Of a stretch of DNA of 53,173 nucleotides, positions 1 through 7,184 are shown piece after piece. The stretch's first letter is position 1, and each line of letters starts with the position of its first letter. The DNA lies in contig CADCHQ010000022.1 of the NCBI GenBank assembly GCA_902801325.1, forward strand, positions 1 through 53,173. Direction: 5' to 3'. Position numbers and translations under genes: made by a program. The notes under the pieces were generated by a model. That model did no database searches and was not told the origin of the DNA. It was given only the letters and a program-made list of their open reading frames with translations. The stretch is from an uncultured Bacteroidales bacterium (GTDB lineage: Bacteria; Bacteroidota; Bacteroidia; Bacteroidales; Bacteroidaceae).

Positions 1-58
1 CTTGTGCATATGGACGGATGTCCATGTAAATATTCTCAAGTATTTGATGGTAGTTCAT
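1..58 (-). CDS. N-terminus of a cut gene, possibly glutaminase
   Basis: The minus strand opens a frame at the ATG at 58 that runs off the window after 19 residues (begins MNYHQILENIYMDIRPYA). The wording resembles the start of serine-type glutaminases (GlsA family: helix, then a Pro-containing turn before GKVADYIP), but the diagnostic part lies outside the window. It follows the 87-251 remnant by about 30 bases on the same strand, so the two may be co-transcribed. The family call is from memory and weak; that an open frame begins here is seen directly. Confidence 0.4.
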   Translation of the reverse strand, partial: MNYHQILENIYMDIRPYAQ

Positions 59-86
59 GTCGATTCAGATATTCAAATGTTTTCTT

Positions 87-251
87 TTATTCATGCTTCA
101 TCACCTCCTCAAACTGCCGCACTCTGTATTTCTCGGCACAGCAGCGGATTATCTCCATCCCGAAACGCTCCTTCAGATAGTCCTGTATGCGCAGACTCAG
201 TTCCGGGTAGTCCCTCGTAAAGACGCAACTGGCAATGTATCGGTATTTCAT
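87..251 (-). pseudogene. Short remnant of a cysteine-containing (Fe-S-type) protein
   Basis: A 54-residue minus-strand frame starts MKYRYIASCVFTRDYPELS and holds the pair RCC near residue 37 before ending EEVMKHE. It reads like the N-terminus of the Bacteroidales heterodisulfide-reductase-related (Fe-S)-binding protein, which is normally far longer and carries further cysteine clusters. Here the frame stops soon after the first cluster, so I call it a truncated remnant; an authentic small protein is the alternative. The start is the only ATG in frame. The repeat array at 271-582 lies directly upstream. Confidence 0.45.
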
Positions 252-270
252 ATTTGTTTCTGTTTGCTAA

Positions 271-582
271 ATTGGAATTTGCATGTCCGATTTCTGGCAT
301 CGCCTCGGCATAGCTCAAACAAGTTTGGCTCTGCTCTCGGCTTGCACATAAATTGGAACGTATCCGATTGATGGCATCGCCTCGGCATAGCTTAAACAAG
401 TTTGGCTCTGCTCTCGGCTTGCACATAAATTGGAAATTATCCGATTGATGGCTTCGCCTCAGCATAGCTCGAACAAGTTCGGTTCTGCTCTCGGCTTGCA
501 CATAAATTGGAAATTATCCGATTGATGGCTTCGCCTCGGCATAGCTCAAACAAGTTCGGTTCTGCTCTCGGCTCGCACATAA
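271..582. repeat. Four tandem 77-81 bp repeats
   Basis: Units start at 271 (81 bp), 352, 429 and 506 (77 bp each), with a partial fifth start at 583. Each begins ATTGGAA and ends TTGCACATAA or TCGCACATAA. The core, read on the minus strand, is GAGAGCAGAGCC-AAACTTGTTT-GAGCTATGCCGAG, which contains the dyad AAACTTGTTT. Units differ at a few positions only. No coding frame is supported across them, although a spurious minus-strand frame exists. The remaining bases up to 693 are AT-rich and show nothing else. Confidence 0.9.
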
Positions 583-693
583 ATTGGAATTTATCTTTTA
601 TGTTTAAATCTGTAAGGCGATATTTATAAATAATACTTTTTTCATTTATTTCATATATTTTTTATTCGCTGAATGATGAATTCTTGTCATGTG

Positions 694-1947
694 TTATAAA
701 TCCAAACTATTCTTATTCAGCAAGAAATCCATCAGACCCATCATCAGGATACCTTTCTCATTGCGCCAAGGCTTGATATTGTCTTTCACAATGACAATTT
801 TCTTGAAAGAGTCACCAATGTTTACCAGCGATTGAGTTTCTTGATTCTCTTTCACCTTATCCGGGATGGCCAAGGCTGACTGAATATAGTAGCGCTGACT
901 TGCCTGATTGACCACGAAGTCCACTTCAAGGCGCACTCTCTCCTGCTTTCCATCTTCTGTTCTCTTCCGAACTTCGACTTGGCCGACGTCTACCTGATAG
1001 CCACGCAAGCATAGTTCGTTGTATATGACATTCTCCATGATATGGTTCTCTTCCTGCTGGCGAAAGTTTATCAATGCATTTCGGATGCCCAGATCCTCAA
1101 AATAATATTTCGACAACGTACCTATGTACTTCCTTCCCTTCACATCAAAACGCTCTGCCTTACTGATGACAAAAGCCTCTTGGAGATGAAGAAGATACTT
1201 GTCTATAGTCTGACCCGTAATATTTGAGTTCTCGACACTCTTAAATGTATTTGCAATCTTCGTAGGGTTATTGGGAGAACCGATAGAGGAAGCCAAGATA
1301 CTGACCAGTTCACGCAGCTCCTTGTCGTTCTTAATCCTATATCTTTCCAGTATGTCTGCCATATATACGGTCTGGAAGAGTTTCCGCAGATAGTCCGCCT
1401 TTTCTTGGTCTGTAGCGAAGGACAATATTAAGGGAAGACCGCCAAAAGTGTAGTAGTCTTTCCATGCATCGCTCTTGTCTCCGCCTACAGCTGCGTAGTA
1501 TTCTGAGAAACTCAATGGATAAACCCTTATCTGATGGTCACGTCCTCTGAACTCTGTCGCAATATCTGTAGAGAGGAAGTGTGAGTTGCTTCCCGTGGCA
1601 TAGACATCTGCGTTCTTTATATGTAGCAAACTATTGAGTACATCAACAAACTCATCAACTTTCTGCACCTCATCAAGAATGACGAAATACAACTGTTGAT
1701 CAACTATTTTGGACTTGACGAATGCCAGCAAAGCATCAGGGTCTCTCAACTCCTTGTTAACCCTGTCCTCCAGGTCCACTTCGATGATGTGGCTTTCGTC
1801 CACTCCTTCTGAAAGCAGGTGGTTATGGAACAAGGACTTCAACAGATAAGATTTTCCGCACCTGCGCGGCCCGGTTACTACTTTGATAAATCCATTCTGT
1901 CTGGCATTAACCAGTTGATTCAAATATATGTCTCTTTTTATCTGCAT
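694..1947 (-). CDS. AAA family ATPase with DUF4143 C-terminal domain
   Basis: A 417-residue ATP-binding protein of the AAA_14/DUF4143 group common in Bacteroidales. The Walker A motif GPRRCGKS lies at residues 26-33, a Walker B stretch ending VILDEVQKV near 90, and a sensor-like TGSNSHFLS follows. The C-terminal half matches the DUF4143 region with a VDFVVN (nuclease-like) strand near residue 340. Its role is unknown; relatives are often isolated genes with variable neighbours. I chose the ATG at 1947 over the in-frame TTG at 1977 because the latter lies inside a palindrome just after the predicted transcription start. The gene stands alone with its own promoter. Confidence 0.85.
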   Translation of the reverse strand: MQIKRDIYLNQLVNARQNGFIKVVTGPRRCGKSYLLKSLFHNHLLSEGVDESHIIEVDLEDRVNKELRDPDALLAFVKSKIVDQQLYFVILDEVQKVDEFVDVLNSLLHIKNADVYATGSNSHFLSTDIATEFRGRDHQIRVYPLSFSEYYAAVGGDKSDAWKDYYTFGGLPLILSFATDQEKADYLRKLFQTVYMADILERYRIKNDKELRELVSILASSIGSPNNPTKIANTFKSVENSNITGQTIDKYLLHLQEAFVISKAERFDVKGRKYIGTLSKYYFEDLGIRNALINFRQQEENHIMENVIYNELCLRGYQVDVGQVEVRKRTEDGKQERVRLEVDFVVNQASQRYYIQSALAIPDKVKENQETQSLVNIGDSFKKIVIVKDNIKPWRNEKGILMMGLMDFLLNKNSLDL

Positions 1948-1963
1948 AGTACAACGAATTTGT

Positions 1964-2066
1964 GGCACATGTGCCAATTTTTCAGTGCAAAGATACGCTT
2001 AATTATTGAATAGGCAAAATATTTAGGCTGAGAAATTGACACATGTGCCAATTTTTCAGCCTAAAT
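1964..2066. promoter_or_regulatory. Paired palindromic operator candidates around the ATPase promoter
   Basis: Two copies of the exact 20-mer CACATGTGCCAATTTTTCAG (1966-1985 and 2040-2059) flank the promoter. The first lies within the palindrome TGGCACATGTGCCA (1963-1976) just after the predicted start site. The second lies in a 46-bp near-perfect inverted repeat (arms 2021-2038 and 2049-2066) directly upstream of the -33 box. The arrangement suits a dimeric repressor bridging both sites. The binding protein is unknown. Confidence 0.6.
1988..2019 (-). promoter_or_regulatory. Promoter of the AAA ATPase gene
   Basis: On the minus strand TTTG (2019-2016) is followed after 19 bases by TATCTTTG (1995-1988), an exact fit to the Bacteroidetes -33/-7 consensus. 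Transcription should begin near 1983, about 35 bases before the ATG. Confidence 0.75.
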
Positions 2067-2202
2067 ACGTTTGTTTCACAATTCGATAAATTCCGATTTA
2101 TTCGATGGTCCATTGTACAAAAATACAAAGAGATTCTGGAAAAGCAAAAAGTTTGAAGTGAAAAGGCCAGTCTTATGCGCTAGCGCCAATGAAGAATGAA
2201 CG

Positions 2203-2234
2203 GCCCCTCTCTCCGCTCCCCCCGTGGGGAGGAG
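2203..2234. repeat. REP-like GC-rich hairpin
   Basis: CCCCTCTCT then CTCCCCCCGTGGGGAG, able to fold as CTCCCC/GGGGAG. It belongs to the dispersed family also seen near 6300, 6400, 10095, 13131, 18971, 37531 and 45056. The stretch 2067-2300 otherwise shows no gene. Confidence 0.6.
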
Positions 2235-2303
2235 AACTTTATTATAAAACAATTCAGACAGATAACTAAGTTTTACGTCGAAGAGCGAGAAGAAACATCA
2301 AAC

Positions 2304-2377
2304 ACTTAATTTTTAAGTTAATTATTTGGTTGTTTCAAAGATTCATCTTACTTTTGCAGAAGATAACTTAAAAGTTA
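2304..2377 (+). promoter_or_regulatory. Toxin-antitoxin promoter with two flanking dyads
   Basis: TTTG (2325-2328), 20 bases, TACTTTTG (2349-2356) match the Bacteroidetes consensus. ACTTAA-TTT-TTAAGT (2304-2318) lies just upstream of -33, and TAACTT-AA-AAGTTA (2364-2377) overlaps the expected transcript start. Similar half-sites on both sides of the core fit autorepression by the downstream HTH protein. Confidence 0.65.
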
Positions 2378-2385
2378 AGAAAAAG

Positions 2386-2874
2386 ATGAAGCAAGAATAC
2401 AGCATCGAGTTGCTGGAAGAGTACGATAAAGTCAACTTCTACAGCATACGGATGTCTGGTAACGAACTGACAGAACTGGAAGCATTCTTCGAAAAATTTC
2501 CAGAAGGGTGCGAACATGACAACGATATCGACGTAATAATCTCTTGGCTCGACCAAATAGCCGAACGGGGAGCACTGGAACGCTACTTCCGTCCCGAAGG
2601 TCGCTATGGCGATGGTGTAGGCGTCATCCCCATCGAGGTTGGCGCCAAATTGAGGCTCTATTGTCTCCGCTTGTCGGACAAGATTCTGGTTTTTGGAAAC
2701 GGAGGAGTGAAGGACGCCAGAAGTTGGCAAGAGAGCAAGACGCTCGCCCCGTACGTAAAACTACTGGTAGATACCAGTCGTTTCATCTCGTCGAGAATCA
2801 AGGACGGCACAATCGTCCTTGTGGATAAGGAAATCATTGGCAACCTAAAATTTACGAGAAATGATGAGGAGTAA
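2386..2874 (+). CDS. RelE/HigB-like toxin candidate
   Basis: A 162-residue cytosolic protein. Its core (residues about 48-125: DVIISWLDQIAERGA, then a Tyr/Arg-rich strand, RLYCLRLSDKILVFGNGG) follows the phage-Gp49/HigB pattern of the RelE superfamily, which cleaves mRNA at the ribosome. It ends by overlapping the start of an XRE-type HTH gene by 14 bases, the toxin-first order of HigBA modules. The ATG at 2386 follows the -7 box by 30 bases; the earlier in-frame GTG would lie upstream of the promoter -7. It is longer than typical HigB (about 110 aa) owing to N- and C-terminal extensions. Function is inferred. Confidence 0.7.
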   Translation: MKQEYSIELLEEYDKVNFYSIRMSGNELTELEAFFEKFPEGCEHDNDIDVIISWLDQIAERGALERYFRPEGRYGDGVGVIPIEVGAKLRLYCLRLSDKILVFGNGGVKDARSWQESKTLAPYVKLLVDTSRFISSRIKDGTIVLVDKEIIGNLKFTRNDEE

Positions 2875-3202
2875 GATTCTGGAAGAAAGACGCCGTAGGG
2901 TCAGTCCCGAGGTGCGTCAGCGCGTAGCCTTGTCGTTCCGCATTATCGACAGGATACACGAAGTGCTTGAAGAGAAGGGTCTCAAGCAGAAGGACCTGGC
3001 ACAGCGTCTGGGCAAGAGCGAGGCCGAAATCAGCAAGTGGATGCGTGGCACACACAACTTTACGATTGACACCATCTCCGCCATCGAGCAGGCCCTTCAG
3101 GCCCCCATCGTCGAGGTATACAACCACCCCTCTGCCGCCTATGGCATCGAGCACCCCAGCCCCATCGCTGTCGCAGAGCCGGAAACCCTAGGATATAATT
3201 AA
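2861..3202 (+). CDS. XRE-family HTH antitoxin candidate (HigA-like)
   Basis: A 113-residue protein with a clear helix-turn-helix at residues about 40-80 (LKQKDLAQRLGKSEAEISKW then a recognition-helix follow-on with TIDTISAIEQAL), the HTH_3/Cro-CI fold. It begins inside the toxin gene with two consecutive ATGs (2861, 2864); either may be used. In HigBA modules such a protein neutralises the toxin and represses its own promoter, and the two dyads at 2304-2318 and 2364-2377 are the obvious targets. The Pro/Ala-rich C-terminus is probably the disordered toxin-binding tail. Confidence 0.8.
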   Translation: MMRSKILEERRRRVSPEVRQRVALSFRIIDRIHEVLEEKGLKQKDLAQRLGKSEAEISKWMRGTHNFTIDTISAIEQALQAPIVEVYNHPSAAYGIEHPSPIAVAEPETLGYN

Positions 3203-3223
3203 GGAATTAGTGCATAGTTAAAA

Positions 3224-3254
3224 AAGAATCGAGAGCTGTAAACTCTCGATTCTT
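3224..3254. terminator. Intrinsic terminator between convergent genes
   Basis: AAGAATCGAGAG (3224-3235), 7-base loop, CTCTCGATTCTT (3243-3254): a perfect 12-bp stem. On the minus strand it is followed by a T run, so it mainly ends the C10 protease transcript, but it can also stop the toxin-antitoxin transcript. Confidence 0.85.
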
Positions 3255-3291
3255 GTTCGTTTTGCATCTGTTGTATATATATCAGTAATTG

Positions 3292-6102
3292 TTATTTCAC
3301 AATTTTCCGACCATTAATAATATATATGCCACGTTTTGAAATGTTGGGAACTTCAAGTCCTTGTAAATTGTAGATATGTGACTTTTGCTCTACGCCGAAA
3401 CGTGAAGAATGAATATTTCCAATACCTGATGCACCGACTCCAATCTTCAAATGGGCGCGAGCTGCAGAATTAATGTTCATGATAGGTGTTCCTGTCTTGC
3501 TACCCGAAGGAATTCCATCCAAATAGACGTCGAAAACTCCATTGCTTGTAAAAGTGGGAGTAAATGAAATCGTTGCAACTTGTGAACTAGCAATTGTAGA
3601 AGATTCTGATGTAGATTCAACAAATTCGCCTGTTTCTAGATTAAGGAAAGTGGCCTTTATTTTTCCATTGAAGTCATCTGTTGTATTATTCTTTATAGGT
3701 AGGCTCATTTTAACAGGTGCTCCCGCCTGAAGTGCGCCATCTGTCTCAATTGTTTCTGATTGAGACAATAATTGTGGCAAACTATTTTGGAAAGTATTTA
3801 CATATATTAAATGACCTTCCACAAGAGGATTGAGTAATCCTCTCTCTCCGTCAGGAGTAAGGTAACGGAAGGTAAAGCGATAAGCACCGTGTAATGGAAA
3901 TAGGTTGCATGGAAGTGTGTAATACGTATTATTGGAGCTGTTTGCATTTACTACAACGTCAGGAATTGAGCAAATGAAAGTTTCCTCTCCGCCATCATCG
4001 GGTGTTGCATAAATATTAACTACCACATTGCCGCCAACAGTGTTAGCACTATAACAACCTTTTGTACCACCGAGGAAGAATTGAGGAACAGACGATTGGT
4101 CGTAGATGTTATCCTTAAATATTTTTAGTTCTGACGGCTTTACCTCTGTTAGTTGAGTTCCATTGTTAAGCGCATTTGTGTAATAGTCAATAATAGGATA
4201 ATCTCGCTTTTCTTCTACGTCGATGTACAAATCTTTTCCGGCAGCATTCGTCCACCCTCTTTCCTTGTCCAGCACCATCTTGTATGTCCCTGCAGGCATT
4301 GTAAAATTGTTATCTGCATTGACAGGTTTCACTCTATAAACGGCCTTTTCGCGCAATCCCGGATAAGACGATGGAAAATGTACATACATTCCGAAGTCGT
4401 GACTATACAACTTGCCTGTCTCTGTGTTTTCAAAATCTATACTTGGTAATGATCTTTTCGATGGTCCAACAATATACGAACCATCTTCCATGTCCAGCTC
4501 AACATAGAAATAGCTTCCGTTATAAACGTCACTGGCAGGTTGCATGTCATAGAGATATGCGGGATCAAAATTCTTCTCATAGCCGGTGAGCATCGTCCAT
4601 GTCCCGTTCTTAATTTCAAGACGAGTACGTAAGGACTCTGGGCAATCTACGATCTTAATTGGCGCATCGTCATTACTTCTCGACCTATATATAATACGCA
4701 ATTCGTAAACACCATCCAATGATCTAACGTTATTGTTTATCAAGTCGGGTAGTCTCTTGCTTGTGTTCAAGGTCTGCATATCATTGATGAAATTGGTCTC
4801 CTTCCAACCCGATGACCAATAAGGTTCTGAATGGGCTATAACTTTGTTTTCTTTAACTATTGCCCAACCAAAGTTATTTGAGGTATATCCTCCAGCTTCT
4901 CCGTAATAATTACTTGTGATGGGAGTTGCACCTGTGGCAAGGTTCGCTCCGCCATCGGTCTCATTAAACCATGTTGCGCCAGACTGGAAGATTTTTTCTA
5001 CATACTCTTCGTCCCGTTGCCTTGGTTTGATGTTTACAATCATGCGCTGCAAAGCAGTAAATCCGTTATCCTCGCCACCATAAGAAGAGGGCTTCGAGAA
5101 AGCTATATCATAATAGCCATCATCAGAACCTTCCCAACCCCAATTTACATGGCAAAGACCCTCACTATCAATTCCGTCAACCACATAGCAGTGTGTTCCT
5201 CCAACGTAGATTACAGGACTACCGTTGAGCAGACTCTGCTGTATAGCATCCATCCAGAATTCAGTGGGAACATATGGGCGATAATAGTAGTCGCAGTTAA
5301 AGTTATAATTCTTCTGCAAGGCCACATAGGGGACCTTTCCTGATGTAGAAAACTCAGTGGTCGTGTAATTGCTGTCAAAACCATAATTGCTATGACATGC
5401 CACACCTGCCTCAAACATTAGTCGTGCCACGGCCTGTGCCTGTTGCTCCGTATAGTTGGGGTCAAGAGCCGTTAAGTTATCATCATTATATGAAGTCAGC
5501 ATATTGTCCCAATCGTATCCACCTTTAGAATAATCAACAGAAATTTCCGTGTTCGTTGCGGCATTAACATATTCTTCAATGACATTCGATGTGTTCTCCG
5601 AGCGATAATAATAGAGTACCTGTGCCAATGCTACTGCGGTACATCCTGCGACAGTTCGATTTTCGTCATACGTGGGACACAGAAAATTATAGGGCTCACG
5701 CTGTCCCCATGTGGTGTTTAATAATTGAGCAACAGGCTTGTAGGATTTCCCTGTGACGCTAATGCCTTTTGCAGCAGCCTTCTTGTAGTCTTTTAACCAT
5801 TCGCGCATAGGTGCAGGCATACTACTCTCTGAAAGTTCACCTCGTGTGGAATAGCCAATCACTATGGGGTTCTCCTCGTTCTCAACGACCAAGGCGAAAC
5901 CTCCTTTCTCTACATTGAATGCTTTTAGTTCACTTCCTTTTTCTGATAGGGCAAGCGTCACCTCTTTCATTTGTTTAGTGGAAACAGGTCTATGCAATTG
6001 TTTTTCCAAAAACAACCTGGCATGTTGTTTGGCATTTTCTCCATTATTTGCCATTACCATAAGAGGCAGCAACAGGAAAAAAGAAAAAATTGTTTTTTTC
6101 AT
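3292..6102 (-). CDS. C10 family cysteine protease (streptopain/interpain-like), secreted
   Basis: A 936-residue secreted protease. Residues 1-18 form a signal peptide (MKKTIFSFFLLLPLMVMA), followed by a Spi-type propeptide to about 120. The peptidase domain has catalytic Cys154 in VAGCTAVALAQ, His304 in GGTHCYVVDG and the NWGW motif at 320-323, as in SpeB and Prevotella interpain A. The long C-terminal part is beta-rich and ends in IYNLQGLEV and GIYIINGRKIVK, a type IX-like sorting tail. I chose the ATG at 6102 because the signal peptide starts there; the longer frame runs back through the promoter and a terminator. Likely role is extracellular protein degradation. Confidence 0.92.
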   Translation of the reverse strand: MKKTIFSFFLLLPLMVMANNGENAKQHARLFLEKQLHRPVSTKQMKEVTLALSEKGSELKAFNVEKGGFALVVENEENPIVIGYSTRGELSESSMPAPMREWLKDYKKAAAKGISVTGKSYKPVAQLLNTTWGQREPYNFLCPTYDENRTVAGCTAVALAQVLYYYRSENTSNVIEEYVNAATNTEISVDYSKGGYDWDNMLTSYNDDNLTALDPNYTEQQAQAVARLMFEAGVACHSNYGFDSNYTTTEFSTSGKVPYVALQKNYNFNCDYYYRPYVPTEFWMDAIQQSLLNGSPVIYVGGTHCYVVDGIDSEGLCHVNWGWEGSDDGYYDIAFSKPSSYGGEDNGFTALQRMIVNIKPRQRDEEYVEKIFQSGATWFNETDGGANLATGATPITSNYYGEAGGYTSNNFGWAIVKENKVIAHSEPYWSSGWKETNFINDMQTLNTSKRLPDLINNNVRSLDGVYELRIIYRSRSNDDAPIKIVDCPESLRTRLEIKNGTWTMLTGYEKNFDPAYLYDMQPASDVYNGSYFYVELDMEDGSYIVGPSKRSLPSIDFENTETGKLYSHDFGMYVHFPSSYPGLREKAVYRVKPVNADNNFTMPAGTYKMVLDKERGWTNAAGKDLYIDVEEKRDYPIIDYYTNALNNGTQLTEVKPSELKIFKDNIYDQSSVPQFFLGGTKGCYSANTVGGNVVVNIYATPDDGGEETFICSIPDVVVNANSSNNTYYTLPCNLFPLHGAYRFTFRYLTPDGERGLLNPLVEGHLIYVNTFQNSLPQLLSQSETIETDGALQAGAPVKMSLPIKNNTTDDFNGKIKATFLNLETGEFVESTSESSTIASSQVATISFTPTFTSNGVFDVYLDGIPSGSKTGTPIMNINSAARAHLKIGVGASGIGNIHSSRFGVEQKSHIYNLQGLEVPNISKRGIYIINGRKIVK

Positions 6103-6129
6103 AGTGTTATTATAGTTTCTTTTGCCATG

Positions 6130-6161
6130 CAAAGATACGAATAAGTGAGAGAAGTTGCAAA
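6130..6161 (-). promoter_or_regulatory. Promoter of the C10 protease gene
   Basis: Minus strand TTTG (6161-6158), 20 bases, TATCTTTG (6137-6130). Transcript start near 6125 gives a leader of about 24 bases before the ATG at 6102. Confidence 0.8.
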
Positions 6162-6171
6162 CAAAGGAAAG

Positions 6172-6208
6172 AAAAAATCGGAGTGACTCCAAAGGAATCG
6201 CTCCGATT
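6172..6208 (-). terminator. Intrinsic terminator of the small-peptide transcript
   Basis: A 15-bp stem with one mismatch (outer arms AATCGGAG at 6176-6183 and CTCCGATT at 6201-6208, loop AAA), followed on the minus strand by six T. It separates the small-ORF cluster from the protease promoter. Confidence 0.8.
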
Positions 6209-6213
6209 GTCAT

Positions 6214-6297
6214 TTACAGATTCACCGTGTAGCAGGCTGAAACGCCTGCGGCCGCGCTAAGAGCGGCAATCAATACGGTAAGAGGACGCACCCCCAG
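6214..6297 (-). CDS. Third tandem small peptide, degenerate copy
   Basis: The minus-strand frame reads LGVRPLTVLIAALSAAAGV then SACYTVNL before TAA at 6216-6214. It has no ATG: the codon aligned with the start of the next copy is CTG (6297), with GTG at 6291 as alternative. It closely matches the C-terminal half of the 6324-6398 peptide, so it is a paralogous copy, perhaps decayed. A hydrophobic stretch ends in GVSAC, as in the short Bacteroidetes peptides that NCBI calls smalltalk proteins; that family link is from memory. Confidence 0.35.
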   Translation of the reverse strand: MGVRPLTVLIAALSAAAGVSACYTVNL

Positions 6298-6298
6298 C

Positions 6299-6422
6299 CC
6301 CTCTCTTAAAGCGAGGGGAGCAGTTAGTTACAACAGGCAGATACACCTGCGGCGGTGGTCAAGGCCGCGATAAGGGCCGTCAGAGGACTCACCCCCATCC
6401 CCTCTCTTGTAGCGAGGGGAGC
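6299..6422. repeat. Two REP-like hairpins heading the small ORFs
   Basis: CCCCTCTCTTAAAGCGAGGGG (about 6300-6319) and CCCCTCTCTTGTAGCGAGGGG (about 6400-6419) are near-identical and each lies just upstream of a small minus-strand frame. The spacing (100 bases) equals the small-ORF repeat period. Confidence 0.7.
6324..6398 (-). CDS. Second tandem small hydrophobic peptide (smalltalk-like)
   Basis: A 24-residue frame, M-GVSPLTALIAALTTAAGVS-ACCN, starts at the ATG at 6398. That ATG sits immediately after the REP-like hairpin CCCCTCTCTTGTAGCGAGGGG, which thus forms the upstream region. The LTALIAAL and AAGVSAC stretches repeat in the neighbouring copy at 6214-6297. One short hydrophobic helix plus terminal cysteines suggests a membrane-associated peptide. 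Expression is unproven. Confidence 0.4.
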   Translation of the reverse strand: MGVSPLTALIAALTTAAGVSACCN

Positions 6423-6435
6423 ATAATGGGTAAGG

Positions 6436-6555
6436 CTAGATGATTCCTAGCGCGACAGCAGCGTTAGCCGCAGAAGCTCCGCCAAAGGCGGCAAGCAATG
6501 CGGTCAACAGCTTCCAGAGGAAGCGACACAATTCTTTTTTCTTTTCATTACTCAT
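6436..6555 (-). CDS. First small peptide of the tandem set (smalltalk-like, 39 aa)
   Basis: The minus-strand frame from ATG 6555 encodes a 39-residue peptide: a charged N-terminus (MSNEKKKELCRF), then a hydrophobic segment (LWKLLTALLAAFGGASAANA) and AVALGII. This charged-head, hydrophobic-tail plan is that of the short Bacteroidetes smalltalk peptides. It is the only copy of the three with a normal N-terminus. The transcript would run through the two degenerate copies to the terminator at 6172-6208. No consensus promoter was seen upstream. Role unknown. Confidence 0.6.
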   Translation of the reverse strand: MSNEKKKELCRFLWKLLTALLAAFGGASAANAAVALGII

Positions 6556-6607
6556 AACGTATCAATTTAATTTTAAAAAACATAAAACGCTCGGCATCTG
6601 CGCAGCA

Positions 6608-6639
6608 GTGACGCTTGCGTAGCTTGCCGGAGCAAGAAC
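6608..6639 (-). repeat. Dispersed repeat TTGCTCC...GCTACGCAAGCG, copy 1
   Basis: Minus strand GTTCTTGCTCCGGCAAGC followed by TACGCAAGCGTCAC. It is inverted relative to the copy at 7001-7034. The stretch 6640-6985 shows no gene: it has short tandem tracts (TTTGACC, TAGACAT at 6884-6918) and hairpin-prone sequence only. Confidence 0.7.
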
Positions 6640-6985
6640 CCTTCTTCGTGGTCACCAGTCTCTATCGACTTCAGGCTTCAGTTGTGAGGGCCGCCATTGT
6701 GAGCAAGCTCCCTTGTCGCCCTCACCCTGCCGCCACGCTTCGCGTAGTGACCACTCCGAAGAAAAACCTCTGTCTTCGACAGAAAACCAATCTTCCCTTT
6801 GACCTTAGACTTTGAGACTTCGTCTCGAGCCTGCTCACACTCGGAAGTCGAAACAAGCTTCGCCCTCTCTCGCTTACTCGCAGCCTTTGACCTTTGACAT
6901 TAGACATTAGACATTCAAGTGATAATTATGCAAAAAGTGCAAAATATGGCGTGATTTGTGAAAACGAGATGTCGAAAAAAAGCCG

Positions 6986-7110
6986 TACTTTTGCGGTGAG
7001 GTTCTTGCTCCGAGGATGCTACGCAAGCGTCTCCAAGGAGCCGAGCGAGACGGAAGTCTTAGCATTGATTTCATAAAATCACTGCAGAGCTTCGCTCGAG
7101 ACCTCACCGC
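6986..7110 (+). promoter_or_regulatory. Promoter -7 box and structured leader of the redox operon
   Basis: TACTTTTG (6986-6993) is a -7 box; the nearest TTTG is 27 bases upstream, so the -33 is imperfect. The expected transcript opens near GCGGTGAGGT (6993-7002), whose exact complement ACCTCACCGC lies at 7101-7110. Inside the closing stem are possible hairpins CTTGC/GCAAG, GTCTC/GAGAC, GATTT/AAATC and GAGC-TTC-GCTC. The leader reaches the flavodoxin ATG at 7185. It includes a copy of the dispersed repeat (7001-7034). A cis-regulatory RNA is possible; the ligand, if any, is unknown. Confidence 0.5.
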
Positions 7111-7130
7111 GAGCATCGGATGCGCTAAAT

Positions 7131-7184
7131 GAAAATTGAACATTGAACATTGAAAAGTGAACAATGAATAATAAAGAATGAATA
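7131..7184. repeat. Heptamer-like tract before the flavodoxin start
   Basis: Imperfect tandem units of the type TTGAACA, TGAATAA fill the bases between the structured leader and the ATG. See the similar tracts ahead of many other genes in the window. Confidence 0.7.

Noticed and set aside
109..501. Minus-strand 130-codon frame through the 77-bp repeats
   Set aside because: The translated repeats (SRTELVRAMLRR-like) only reflect DNA repeats; unit lengths of 81 and 77 are not multiples of three, so the frame shifts from unit to unit.
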